NCBI RefSeq assembly: GCF_947507565.1
Contig: NC_089180.1
Location: forward strand, 2,666,001-2,730,000
Direction: 5' to 3'
From: Oscarella lobularis
Lineage: Eukaryota > Porifera > Homoscleromorpha > Homosclerophorida > Oscarellidae
Length of the DNA stretch: 64,000 nt
The position numbers were made by a program, and so were the translations under genes. This document shows, in pieces, positions 43,187 to 53,029 of the stretch (positions are counted from its first letter, which is position 1; each line of letters opens with the position of its first letter). A model generated the notes under the pieces. It saw only the letters and a program-made list of their open reading frames with translations. It searched no databases and had not been told where the DNA came from.

Positions 43187-43570
43187 GTAAGCGACGCGGA
43201 GAGCCGGCTCCCCTAAAGAGGAACCGTTGGGTGCTGTGAGAACGAAATCAGCGCCAACCGAAGGTGGTAATATCCTAAATAGGGTCTAAAAATGTCAAAA
43301 AATAAAACACGCTCAAAAAATACTTTGATCTATGTTCTATGCATTCGCCGAGTAGCAGATTCGATTGTCGTTATGGAACGCCTGTAACGTTCGGTCTAAC
43401 CATGGTCGCGCTATTGGTCAATGTGTTCTTTTACTTCAGGAGAATTCACGGGTAAGTTTTTCGAAGTGAACTTGATAGGAGTCTTTCCGGAGCGTAGCTC
43501 CCACTTTTTTAGATACATACGTTGCAGAAAGATAAGACGCACACAAAACAAAATCTATATCTATCTATCT
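43187..43570. other. No recognised gene
   Basis: Contains a run of CTATCTATCTATC at about 43560-43573 next to the foldback element. No conserved frame is seen. Confidence 0.4.
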
Positions 43571-43573
43571 ATA

Positions 43574-44050
43574 CTTATAAGCGCGACAGCCATCTTGAGT
43601 GGGCGCGGCTCTCGAGCGTTTGTCACCATACGTTTCGTCGTCGCTCTCTCGACGCGTTCGCGACGACGCGCAAAGCTCTCTCCCGTCGTGACCGCTTCGC
43701 GTGATCGGGTTTTCGGCCGCCGGCGTTTCGTTCGAGGGAAAGCTCGAAACGCGCGAAGCGCGAGATTATACGCGTCCGAATGCTTGCATCCGCGATCGAC
43801 TTCGAATACGCGCAGCCTCGATCGTGCACTATACCCTTACTGGCCTGCTTTTTAGCACAGTTACAAGCATTCGGACGCGTGTAATCTCGCGTTTCGAAGC
43901 TGCCCCTCGAATGGGACCGTCGGCCGCGATCGGAAAGAGCTGTCCGCGTTGTCGCGAATGCGTCGAGACAGCGACGAAGCCTACGGTGACAAACGCGCGA
44001 GGGCCGCGCCCAATCAATTAATTAATTAAGATGGCTGTCGCGTTTATAAC
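43574..44050. mobile_element. Foldback element A, arms about 200 bp
   Basis: The left arm (43574 to about 43797; CTTATAAGCGCGACAGCCAT, then GCGTTTGTCACC, then ACGCGTCCGAATGCTTG) recurs inverted in the right arm (about 43860 to 44050; CAAGCATTCGGACGCGTGTA, then GGTGACAAACGCGCG, then ATGGCTGTCGCG). The central spacer is about 60 bp. No reading frame. The right arm ends where element B begins. Confidence 0.85.
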
Positions 44051-45438
44051 TTTTGTCGTTTGAAAGAGTATCTTGAGGTGTCGGTGTTAGCATTACCCAG
44101 GCAACACCAACGTGGAGGTCCAGACGCTTCCTTGCCCAAAATGGCGGTACTTTTGAGTAGTCAAAACAAACAAATGCGAAGAGAAACAGGTAGAAATTAC
44201 ACAAATGGGGAGACAGATAAGCAGAAAGTACTGTACGAGCACGTACACTAAGGAAGTGTAGCGAATGGGGAGATAGACAACAGGCAGACACAAACAAACA
44301 CAGATATAGATAGGCAGAAACTAAACATAAAAACAGGAATGCGGAGACAGATGGGCAACTAAGGAGACAGACACATATAGGCAGTGTAGACAGAAGCAGA
44401 GACTACACAGAAAAAAATAAATGGGGAGACAGATAAGCAGAAAGTACATGTACGAACACGTAGATAAGGAGACGGAGTGACTCATAAAAGAAGTGTAGAC
44501 TGAGGAGGAAAGTACTGAGACAACACAGAAGCTAACACAGACAGGTAGAAAGCAAACAGACAAACACACAGAATCGAACACAGAGAGGCAGAAAGTACAC
44601 AGACAAACACACAGATTGCAGACACAGACAGGCAGAAACTACACAGACAAACACAGAGATGGACACGCAGAAACTATACACAAGCAAACACAGACACAGA
44701 TAGGCAGAAACTAAACATAAAAGCAGGAATTCGGAGACAAATAGGCAAATAGTACATATACGAACACGCAGATAAAGACACAGACACAATGAGCAGTGTA
44801 AACAGAAGCAGAAACTAAAGGAAGTGTAGACAGAGGCAGAAAGTACTGAGACAGCACAGAAGCTAACACAGACAGGCAGAAAGTAAACAGACAAACACAC
44901 AGAAGCGAACACTGACAGGCAGAAAGTACACAGACAAACACACAGATGCAGACACAGACAGGCAGAAACTACACAGCCAAACACAGAGATGGACAGGCAG
45001 AAACTAAACATAAAAGCAGGAATTCGGAGACTAACAAGCAAATAGTAAATATACGAACACGCAGATAAAGACACAGACACATATAGGCAGTGTAGACAGA
45101 AGCAGAAACTACGACAAACACACAAATTCGAACACAGACAGGCAAAAGCTACACAGACAAACATACACAGTACTTTCTGCATGCATGCCTCTTTACACGT
45201 CCTGTATGAGTCTCCTTATCTACGTGTTCGTAAATGTACTTTATGCTTATCTGTCTCCCCATTTATGTTTTTCCGTGTAGTTTCTGTCTGTCTCTCTTCG
45301 CATTTGTGTGTTTTGACTACTCAAAACTACCGCCATTTTGGGAAACGAAGCGTCTGGACCTCCACCTTGGTGTTGCCTGGGTAATGCTAACACAGAAGCG
45401 CAAACGTCACCTCAAGGTACTCTTTCAAACGACAAAAG
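44050..45438. mobile_element. Foldback element B with tandem-repeat core
   Basis: Left arm (44050 to about 44248; CTTTTGTCGTTTGAAAGAGT, then GTTAGCATTACCCAGGCAAC, then GGTCCAGACGCTTC) and right arm (about 45222-45438; GAAGCGTCTGGACCTCCA, then GTTGCCTGGGTAATGCTAAC, then ACTCTTTCAAACGACAAAAG) are inverted copies. Between them lies about 1 kb of purine-rich short repeats. The whole is a typical foldback (long-inverted-repeat) transposon without genes. Confidence 0.88.
44250..45180. repeat. Purine-rich degenerate tandem repeats
   Basis: Words such as ACACAGACAGGCAGAAA and CACAGACAAACACAGA alternate in irregular units of roughly 35-45 bp. The minus strand gives long Cys/Leu/Val-rich open frames that are by-products of the repeat. 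Confidence 0.85.
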
Positions 45439-45479
45439 CCTACTCTAAATAAATGCCAAAAACTCCTACGCGATCTTGC

Positions 45480-45510
45480 TACCCGGTCGAAGACCGGGTA
45501 AGTGGACTAG
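45480..45510 (+). mobile_element. Second Helitron-like 3' terminus
   Basis: A perfect 9-bp stem TACCCGGTC/GACCGGGTA with a 3-nt loop (45480-45500) is followed by six bases and CTAG (45507-45510), then TT. The stem sequence is related to the hairpin of the Helitron at 5140-5169. It lies about 42 bp after foldback B on the plus strand, so the foldbacks may be cargo of a non-autonomous Helitron. Confidence 0.65.
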
Positions 45511-46630
45511 TTCTTAATAAAGTAGAACTAATTATCCTCACCCATCATTCCCCTGTTCTCCCCCCCCCCCCCCCCCTCCCCTGTAGATGTAAGGTGCTTC
45601 ACCACACACCATTCCCTCTAAACCCCCTAGTGCCCCTGTCTGTGTGTTTATTAGAATATGTACTGTGTAGTTGAGAGATATACCATAAATAAAACCCCAA
45701 AGATCACAGATGCCCCCTGTACATCTACCCCTGTGATCACAGATAACCACAGATACCCTGTGATCACAGACCCTAAGAGTCAAAGATGAGGCCCTGATCT
45801 CTCTTATTTAGCCTACATAGCTGGCCTTTCCAAAAACCTCACATTTAGATTCTGTGAGGTTTTGGCGAATGGCTCAAACGTTATTGCGCGATACTTGCAC
45901 GTTATTGCGGTGCAAAATAAGGCGTAGCGTGTGTCTACTGGCCCCTCCTTTCAAGGCACACAATTCAGAGTGCTTTGTGCCGTATGACGTCATAATGAAG
46001 ACAAAAGCACCAGACATTGTGCACCCCATAAGGGAGCGCCCGATGTCGTCTGAGAAAAAAGAGATAGCCAGTCATCTCCGCGCGGATCGCCGGAGATGTT
46101 TGCGCCGCAAGAGAGTGCGGTAGAAGGCGCAGCGAAAGAGCCTTAGTGATTTTAACAAAAGGTTTTGACGTCATCCAAGATGGCCGCCGCTATTAGTAGT
46201 ATAGACTAGTTATGGAGCCCGTGCTTCGCACAGGTTGATACATGCATGCATGTACTTGGTTGATGCAGAACTCTTGTACTTACCGGTAATATTCGTTTGG
46301 CTGTGTTGCGAGTTCTGGAAATGGTTACAGTAGCGCGCTTGGGAGGAGGTTGTGTACGCACGAGTGTACGCACGTGGCGGTTACAGCGATGAACGCTTCT
46401 TCGAACCTTTCGATGATTTCTTCTAAGTAATAGTATCTTTCAGTGTCCGTAAGAAGGACAGGACATCGGTGTTAATGCCTCCTTTGCTTGAGCCTTTGTA
46501 GCGTGTTACATACGGGTATGGTGGCATTGTTGACTAACAATTGCGTTCTTTGTTTATCTTTGATTTGATTCGGGATTGTTACCGAACATTCGGGCATTGT
46601 GTGTGTGTTATTGTTAGGACTTGTTTCAGT
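45511..46630. other. Repeat-like interval without recognised gene
   Basis: A C-run lies at about 45557-45574. TGTGATCACA-type palindromes recur at about 45712-45770, and CCAAAAACCTCACA (45832) pairs with TGTGAGGTTTTGG (45854) as a hairpin. AAGATGGCCGCCGC at about 46178 is a common promoter-type word. 46.3-46.65 kb is probably the 5' region of the RPA-like gene. Confidence 0.4.
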
Positions 46631-46653
46631 GTTTGTTCGAGTGCGGACTGAGA

Positions 46654-47851
46654 ATGAGCTTACAAAGAGTCGACCTCGGAGAGTTTCGAAAGGTGTCGGA
46701 TGTGCCGTCATCTGATGGAACGGCGAAGGTGCACGGTGTAGTCAGAGGCCTTACGCCTATGAGACGCGGAAAGCGAGAATATTTCGCTGCACTTCTGTGC
46801 GACAATTCGAAGCGATTACGCATTCACGGCTTCGATTCCCTTATTCGCGAGCGCTTAGTACCGTTTCAGTGGGAGAATAAGGCTGTAATGCTGAGCGGGT
46901 GCCAAGTGATGAAGAATAAGTCAACGGGAGAAGTTGAGCTGAGACTGGGTAGCAACGTCAAGGTTGCTCCGTCGAGCGAAGCTTTTTCCGTTGACGTCAT
47001 TGAGGAGAGGAAGGTTCTAACGCTAAGTGAGGTAAGTGGTTAGTGTATATAGATGCATGAGAACCGGAATAATAACTTAGAGACGTTAGGTTGATAAGGA
47101 GGCAGCCTTAACTTTGGTTAGCGTCAAAGCGAAATATTGAAGGTGTGTGGAGAGGAAATCGTGAGGGGGGAAGCGAAAGGCGCAGATGAGTATCCAGAGG
47201 GTGCTTCTTGGGGATGCTTCCGGGGTGCTTTGGTTTACGTTGTGGGAGGGGGATATAGGGAGATTGGAAGTAGAGAAGACGTATCTATTGGAAGACGTGC
47301 GTGTGAAGGACTTCTTGGGAGAAAAGAGTTTGTCGGGCGCCGAAGGTTGGAATTTTCAAGAAGTTGAGGATATCGGAGCTGAGTGCGTGGGTTTGGAGGT
47401 GAAAGGAAAAGGAGAAGCGGTGGAGAAGGAGATGAAGGGAGCTGTCATCATGGGTGTCGGCGGCTTGGAGAAGTATGTGAAATGCGCGATGGAAGCTTGT
47501 CGCGGTCGTGTGATGTATGCTGACGGTGCGAGGATTGGAGAATGCTGTCTGTGCCATGTGTCACAGAGGGTGCTGGGTAATCTCGTCGAAGTGAGCGTCG
47601 AATTGAAGTTGGTGGCGAGAAATGGTGACAGAGTGGCGGTCGACGCGTGTAAAGATGTTGTCGAATTATTGACGGGTGTGCAAGCGTGCGATGTGACGAA
47701 GGAACATCTGTTGTTTGTCGACAGCTTTGATGGCCGGATCACTAACGGAATTTTGCGTGATGTAAAGCCAAATGGAAGTGAGGACGAATCAATCGCAATG
47801 GACGATTGCGAAGGTGGATCGTCTTCGGCGAAAAGACGTAGACTTGACTAA
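46654..47851 (+). CDS. RPA-like three-OB-fold protein with zinc ribbon
   Basis: MSLQRVDLGEFRKVSDVPSS starts an OB-fold-like first domain (AKVHGVVRGLTPMRRGKREY, AALLCDNSKRLRIHGFDS). After a GTAAGT donor and an acceptor near 47120 comes a second OB fold (MSIQRVLLGDASGVLWFTLW, KTYLLEDVRVKDFLGEKSLS) and a third with a four-Cys ribbon (YVKCAMEACRGRVMY ... CCLCH). The tail is acidic with KRRR. This layout recalls RPA70 DNA-binding domains; RPA-like ORFs also occur in Helitrons, so it may be transposon cargo. The frame breaks at a G-run at 47163-47168 (EEIVRG then KRKAQMSIQ). Confidence 0.6.
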
Positions 47852-48480
47852 AATTTAATTATTTGAATTGCTTGTTTATAAGAATTTATGGTCGGTGACC
47901 GTTGCATTGGTGCATCGCGATTTCAAGTTCCTCCTATATATACATTTAATTATTGATTTTATTACTTGCGTACCTGGTTTTTCTCCAGCGCTTCGTTTCT
48001 ATCTCTCTTTGCCTCCAGTGCAGAAATCTATGATGCAAAATTATTGCAATATTTAATTAGCGGTCGAATCTATACTTCGTTCAGCAATTTTTGATTCTTG
48101 TGAATTTTCTTATTTATTTCTCGTTCCTTATTATCTTCATCCTTCCTATTTCACACAAAAACTCCATATGTATATAGACGTATATATATAAAAAAATTTA
48201 CCCAACAGATATGGCATCTAAAAAAGTCCCAATAAAAGTAGAATTTAAAATGACTCGTGTTCCCGTTACCTTGTTGTCTTTGTAAAATGCATCCACGTCC
48301 AATTCCAATCACTTTTGTTGTAAGACTCGCTTTTACAATATGCATTTGAAGAGAAACGTCTAAATTAATTAATTAATTAATTATTTAAAAATAAATGATC
48401 TAACCTTTTCTATTGATTCTCTGACCTCTTCCTATTCCGCAAAGAGCAACAGTGGAATTTTTCTCCTCTCTAAAAAATGC
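47852..48480. other. AT-rich interval with TTAATTAA runs
   Basis: Several (TTAA)n stretches at 48364-48384 and 48490-48510. No conserved frame; it may be 3' sequence of the CHHC gene. Confidence 0.4.
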
Positions 48481-48484
48481 CTAT

Positions 48485-49175
48485 ACTCCTTAATTAATTA
48501 ATTATTTATTTTTTTAAACCTCTTTATTTCTCTCATATAATTTTTCTTCTGAGTCGAACTGTGTTTTGAAACGTCGACTTCTTTTCGTTGTCTCTCCACG
48601 AATTCCTCATCCACATCCGGGACTCGAACTTCTGAAAAGACACGTGTCTTAATTAATTAATCAAACTTATTGACTGACCTTCTTCCCAGTTTTCAGCATC
48701 ATCCGAAATAGGTACAGTCGTAGTTTCAGGCATGCTCAAATCGCCCGTATATCTAGGTACAATGGCGCCCGTTTCTATAATTCAAAAAACCATATTTTCA
48801 TTATGTTTAGAGATATTAAAAAATCGACCGTGCATGTACTCTCTTTCGACACAAAACTAAGGACAGAAAAATCGTGTTCTTTCTCAAGCGCACGGGGATT
48901 TCTGCTTACTCGATCTGGACATTTTCTTTTGTGAATCTCGAGCAATTCTTCGACGATAAATACGTGGCGTCCGTTGAAAGGACACGTATAATACGGAGCG
49001 CCGTAATTCTACGAAGAGACGAGGCGATTTCGAATTGATTTCGACGATCTTCTTACGGTCGAACACTTTGTGAGGTGATAGGGAAATCGTTTTGCAGTGA
49101 CTTGATGCACAGGATCAAAAGGACACGTCGGGATCGCGCAAAAACGCCGCCGGCGCAGCCATACGAAAGAGAAAA
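48485..49175 (-). CDS. GTSF1: GTSF1-like CHHC zinc-finger protein (Piwi cofactor type)
   Basis: GTSF1/Asterix proteins assist PIWI proteins in transposon silencing and have two CHHC fingers. The minus strand gives IPTCPFDPVHQVTAKRFPYH with LTKC, then, after a 49-nt GT-AG intron, YYTCPFNGRHVFIVEELLEI with HKRKC: C-x5-H-x9-H-x3-C and C-x5-H-x9-H-x3-C, both complete. Later exons read VPRYTGDLSMPETTTVPISD, DDAENWEEE and VRVPDVDEEFVERQRKEVD. The phase at the junction after CPDR is off by one, and the start codon (MAAPAA near 49167) is in another frame, so the ends are uncertain. Confidence 0.75.
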
Positions 49176-49199
49176 AGAACGTGGGCTACGTTAATGGTC

Positions 49200-51440
49200 T
49201 ATCTACGGGACTTTTACCTAGCGGGCTTCGCCTAGTCAGGTCACCTGACCCTTGCACGTGACCGTGGCATAGGCGAAGGGTGTGGCCTCCAGACTAGGCT
49301 TCGCCAGGGCAGACTTTCGATACGCATGCGCGCGTTGCTACGAGCGAACTTGTTACTTTCGTTGTCGATTTCTCTGTGTTCGTAAGGAATATACACTTGT
49401 ACGGAAGGTGAGAAACTTCTTATTGACCGATGGTTTATCCACCAAAGTATCAGAGTCCTAAATTTCAGCCTGTTCTCTTGCCTTAGTAGAGTTTGTCAAT
49501 GCGTCCAATTTACTGTGCGCAAATTATTTAACATATCGCTATTGCTCGGGTGTAGGAACGAGAATCAACTGACGAAAGAGGTATCTAATATCGCTGTTTT
49601 GGAAAACACGCTTTTCGATGTGAAACTCTGTTAGCGATACGTCCGTTTTTTGTTAGGTATGAGGCTAAATATTTTGCACTTTGGGTTTATTATATAGTTG
49701 TGGTCCAGGTATCGATCTCTTTGAGTGGCCGACGCAAATTTCTTTCGTGCTGCTGCGGCAGGTACGGACTCAATTTCCGTCCTTAACAAGCAGAAAGAGC
49801 AAAGGTAACGGAGGAAAAGTCGTCGTATGGCTTCGAGGTGCTAGATTTACTATGCATGTGTCGATGTTTGACCCACAGTAATGCCATGAAGACTCGTTTT
49901 GGCTAAAGGCAATACTTGATCGTCATATCCGCACATCAGTTGAGGATCGCCTTCTTCCAAAAAGCCCTAGGAAACAGAGTCAGAGTCCCGTGAATATGTG
50001 AAAAGACACTTTAAACTAGTCTAGCGCAGATAAATTTTGATCACGTGACAAAGAAAAATATTTTCTTTAGAGACTGCGCCACCAATGGTGTTGACAATCA
50101 GCCGACGCATTGCAAACGCACGCTATTCGATCTGGTTGCTCTTCTGTAACACAATGTGGCACTGTTCAAGTTCAGGCGGATCATTTACAGGTACCTCTTT
50201 AATTAGATAATAAGTATTTATTAATTTCTTTTCTTCTAGGCGTGTTATAGTTGTTTGAGAGGTAAGCGCAGTTGTGAGCAAGAATCCGGGAGCGTTGCTG
50301 GGGCTGGAGTAGCAAGTACGTACAGTATGAGACACTCTCAGATTAATAATTATTGATTTTTTAGATTCCGATTATTTTCTCTATGTGTCTTCGAAGCAGA
50401 CAGCGGAAAACGTCGCTTATGCTGGTCATTGTCAACAGGATCTTGCTACACAGATAGGTGAGGGAGGGGGTGTCTTCTAAGGGACCTCTATGTGATTTTT
50501 AGACCTGTTTTTGGATTTATTACTAGAGAATGATGGCCCGGTGTTCACCGTGTTGCCATCATGCAGAGCCTCCCATCGCTTACCGTACGCGAGTGCATAA
50601 CATAGTGTGACGTCATAGTTTTTATGCTGTCACATATTCACGTTGTCATTACAGCCGTTAGCTACTACTAGTACAGCTCAGTCCTACCTACATACTGTAA
50701 GTACAGTACTTGCATTATCTTTATCATGATCTCATACATCTATGCCGGCAGGGCGGACTTTCAAATACGCATGCTCTGCTAACAATGACTAATGGGCCAA
50801 TAGCATTCTATTAAGACCCTCCCACAGAAAATGGCCTCGGATAAGGTCAATTCGAACCGGATAATTTTGCAAATCAAAGCCTTACTAAATATTCTTTCAT
50901 ATGAGATCGACGCGTTTTTTTTCGAGAGGACGTCAATTGAGTACTACGCCTCTGAAATTGAACAACGCGCTCATATAACGATAACAGCTACATATGTTAC
51001 TGCGTTTACACATATGTACCACCGTCACAACGTGGCTTAGGATAGGGTCCTCCATCAGGTTTTCACAAATCGAAGCTTTGAAAATACGCTTTGATTTGAG
51101 TTTTACCGTATTAGGGGATTTTTAGAGGGCGAGATTGCGTACGTTTCACTTGACTTTCAAAGCCACGATAATGCCATTACCGATTTGCACCTTATCTCAG
51201 AGCTACGTTCCAGGGTTTTCGTCCAAAATTACCGCATAGCAAGAATAGAAGGGATCTATTTTTCCGTTTATGGAGTCTGGTATTTCAGCTGAGTCCCGGA
51301 GCGCGCGCAGACCCCACGTCATTGAACGTCATTGAAAGGACCCGGATGACCCATTGAACGTTCGTCCTCACTCACTCCGAAAACGCTAGCAGAAGACCGA
51401 TTCAGCACCAAAGCAAAGTGAGTCTCAGCTCTAGCAGAAG
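49200..51440. other. Repeat-derived interval, no firm gene
   Basis: CTAGCGGGCTTCGCCTAG at about 49216 is a hairpin. CAGGGCAGACTTTCGATACGCATGC at about 49305 recurs as CAGGGCGGACTTTCAAATACGCATGC at about 50750, suggesting element ends. A block at 49693-49880 is shared with 55.6 and 58.7 kb. A 69-codon frame starting at 50831 (MASDKVNSNRIILQIKALL) is not recognised. Confidence 0.4.
49693..49890 (+). repeat. Dispersed repeat copy, full length
   Basis: The plus frame reads CGPGIDLFEWPTQISFVLLR then SKGNGGKVVVWLRGARFTMH and VSMFDP. The first part recurs at 55620-55680 (RGPVVDLGEW) and the second at 58728-58835 (KGNGKVIVWLRGATFTVHMS). It is a short coding-like module present at least twice; I do not know the protein. 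Confidence 0.55.
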
Positions 51441-51489
51441 TAGCGTAGCGAAGGCGCCAACGATTCACCGCCGTCTCCGCGTGCGCGCC

Positions 51490-52985
51490 TTCACAGGTCG
51501 GTTTCGCGCGCTGCTACGAACTGAAGGACATAACAACGAAGGAAGTATTCGCCGAAAAGATCGTCTCGAAGAGCCGCTCATCGAAACAGCGTCAGAAAGA
51601 AGAGGTTCGACGAGCGTATCCTCGCGCGGGGCCTCACTTCGAAACGTTCTTTCGCGTTCTAGATGTCGATGGAGATTGCGGTCCATCGAAGTCTCAATCA
51701 CGAGAACATCGTCGGCTTTCGCGGCTACTTCGAAGACTCCGAAAACGTTTACGTTCTTCTAAGAGTGAGTTGACCCCGCCCATTTTTTCCTAGTGTAAGT
51801 ATTTGATTTTCAGTCTTTGATGGAGTTGCATAAGCGACGGCGCGTTCTAACCGAAGCGGAAGCTCGATACTACATGAAACTCGGATGCCAATATTTGCAC
51901 GGCGTCAAAGTCATACATCGCGATTTGAAACTTGGCAACATATTTCTCGACGGTCGACGGATTGATAGTGAAAATCGGCGATTTTGGACTCGCAGCAAAA
52001 ATCGACTACGAAGGAGAAAGAAAGAGGTACAACAAATAAATTCATAGAAAAATTTAATTATAGGCATGTGTATATAGGACCTTATGTGGGACTCCAAATT
52101 ATATTGCCCCGGAGCTATAGTGATTAAGACGGGGCACAGCTGCGAAGTTGATTTGTGGTCTATAGGATGTATAATGTAAGTTACATAGGCAGGGAATGTA
52201 ATAGTATCCTTATTATCTTTTATTCTAGGTACACTCTCCTCGTTGGAAAGCCCCCCTTTGAGACGAAATCCCTCAAGGAGACCTATTTGCCGCGTATCAA
52301 ACGAAACGACTATTTTATTCCGCCCAAAGTGTCGCCTGCAGCACAGTCACTCATCGTCCGACTCCTCCGTTTGATCTGTCCTCCGCCGGCTTCGCGCCGA
52401 CTCGACTTCCGCTCAGCTGTTTGACGATGGCACGAGAAGAAAACGGCTACTTCGACGTCGGGACTGCCACGAAAACCGTTGAGTCTCGTCAATAAAGACG
52501 GATGCGGAGCGGCGGCGGGTCATTTGAAGGGTGCGCTGTCTTCGGCGACGACGACGACCGCTGTTTCTGTCAAAGACTCTTCTGTTCTACCGCTTCATCC
52601 TACTCCTACAGAGTTTAGTCCTTGTATGAGATTTGGGGAGAGAGGATAGGCGGGGTTCTTAGTTTTGTTTTTTTTTATTTGAGGTACTGAGCCGTCTGAT
52701 TATTTTCTGAGTGATCTGCTGTGCCAGTTGAGTGACTGCTTGAAGAAAGAGCCGGAGAAGAAGAGCAGCAAGCATTGGGGTATGTATATGTATACGGTAT
52801 GTAGATCTGTATAGATGTATGTTCGTTTTATATTAGATGAGGCTGAAGATCCGGCATCTCAGCCTATTTATTGGATCAGCAAATGGGTCGACTATTGGGC
52901 TCGGCTATCAGCTGTCCGACAATTCGGTCGGCGTCCTATTCAATGACAATACCCGTATTCTTTTGGCGGCAGATGGAGAGTGAGT
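51490..52985 (+). pseudogene. PLK1: Polo-like kinase (PLK1 type), multiply broken and truncated
   Basis: PLK1 drives mitosis. Exons give GFARCYELKDITTKEVFA, then (after a 57-nt intron) [60 protein letters not shown] (HRD), [18 protein letters not shown] (DFG), TLCGTPNYIAPE (activation loop), [34 protein letters not shown] and polo-box 1 ([31 protein letters not shown]). Breaks: about five residues lost before SLMEL, three after YYMK, frame shifts after IFLDGR, after APEL, and after DYW, and about 25 residues missing before LPLSCLT. The glycine-loop exon and polo-box 2 are absent; the 47-bp minisatellite begins at about 53030. Confidence 0.88.
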
Positions 52986-53029
52986 ACAAAGCTAAAGATA
53001 CAGTTAAGGCTCAAGAGAGATATCTTTAA

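Noticed and set aside
44532-45182. 216-codon minus-strand open frame, Cys/Leu/Val-rich
   Set aside because: It is the reverse translation of the purine-rich tandem repeats in foldback B; amino-acid periodicity follows the repeat and no domain is present.
45700-45775. TGTGATCACA palindromes as bacterial CRP sites
   Set aside because: Eukaryotic context; the words are part of a short local repeat.
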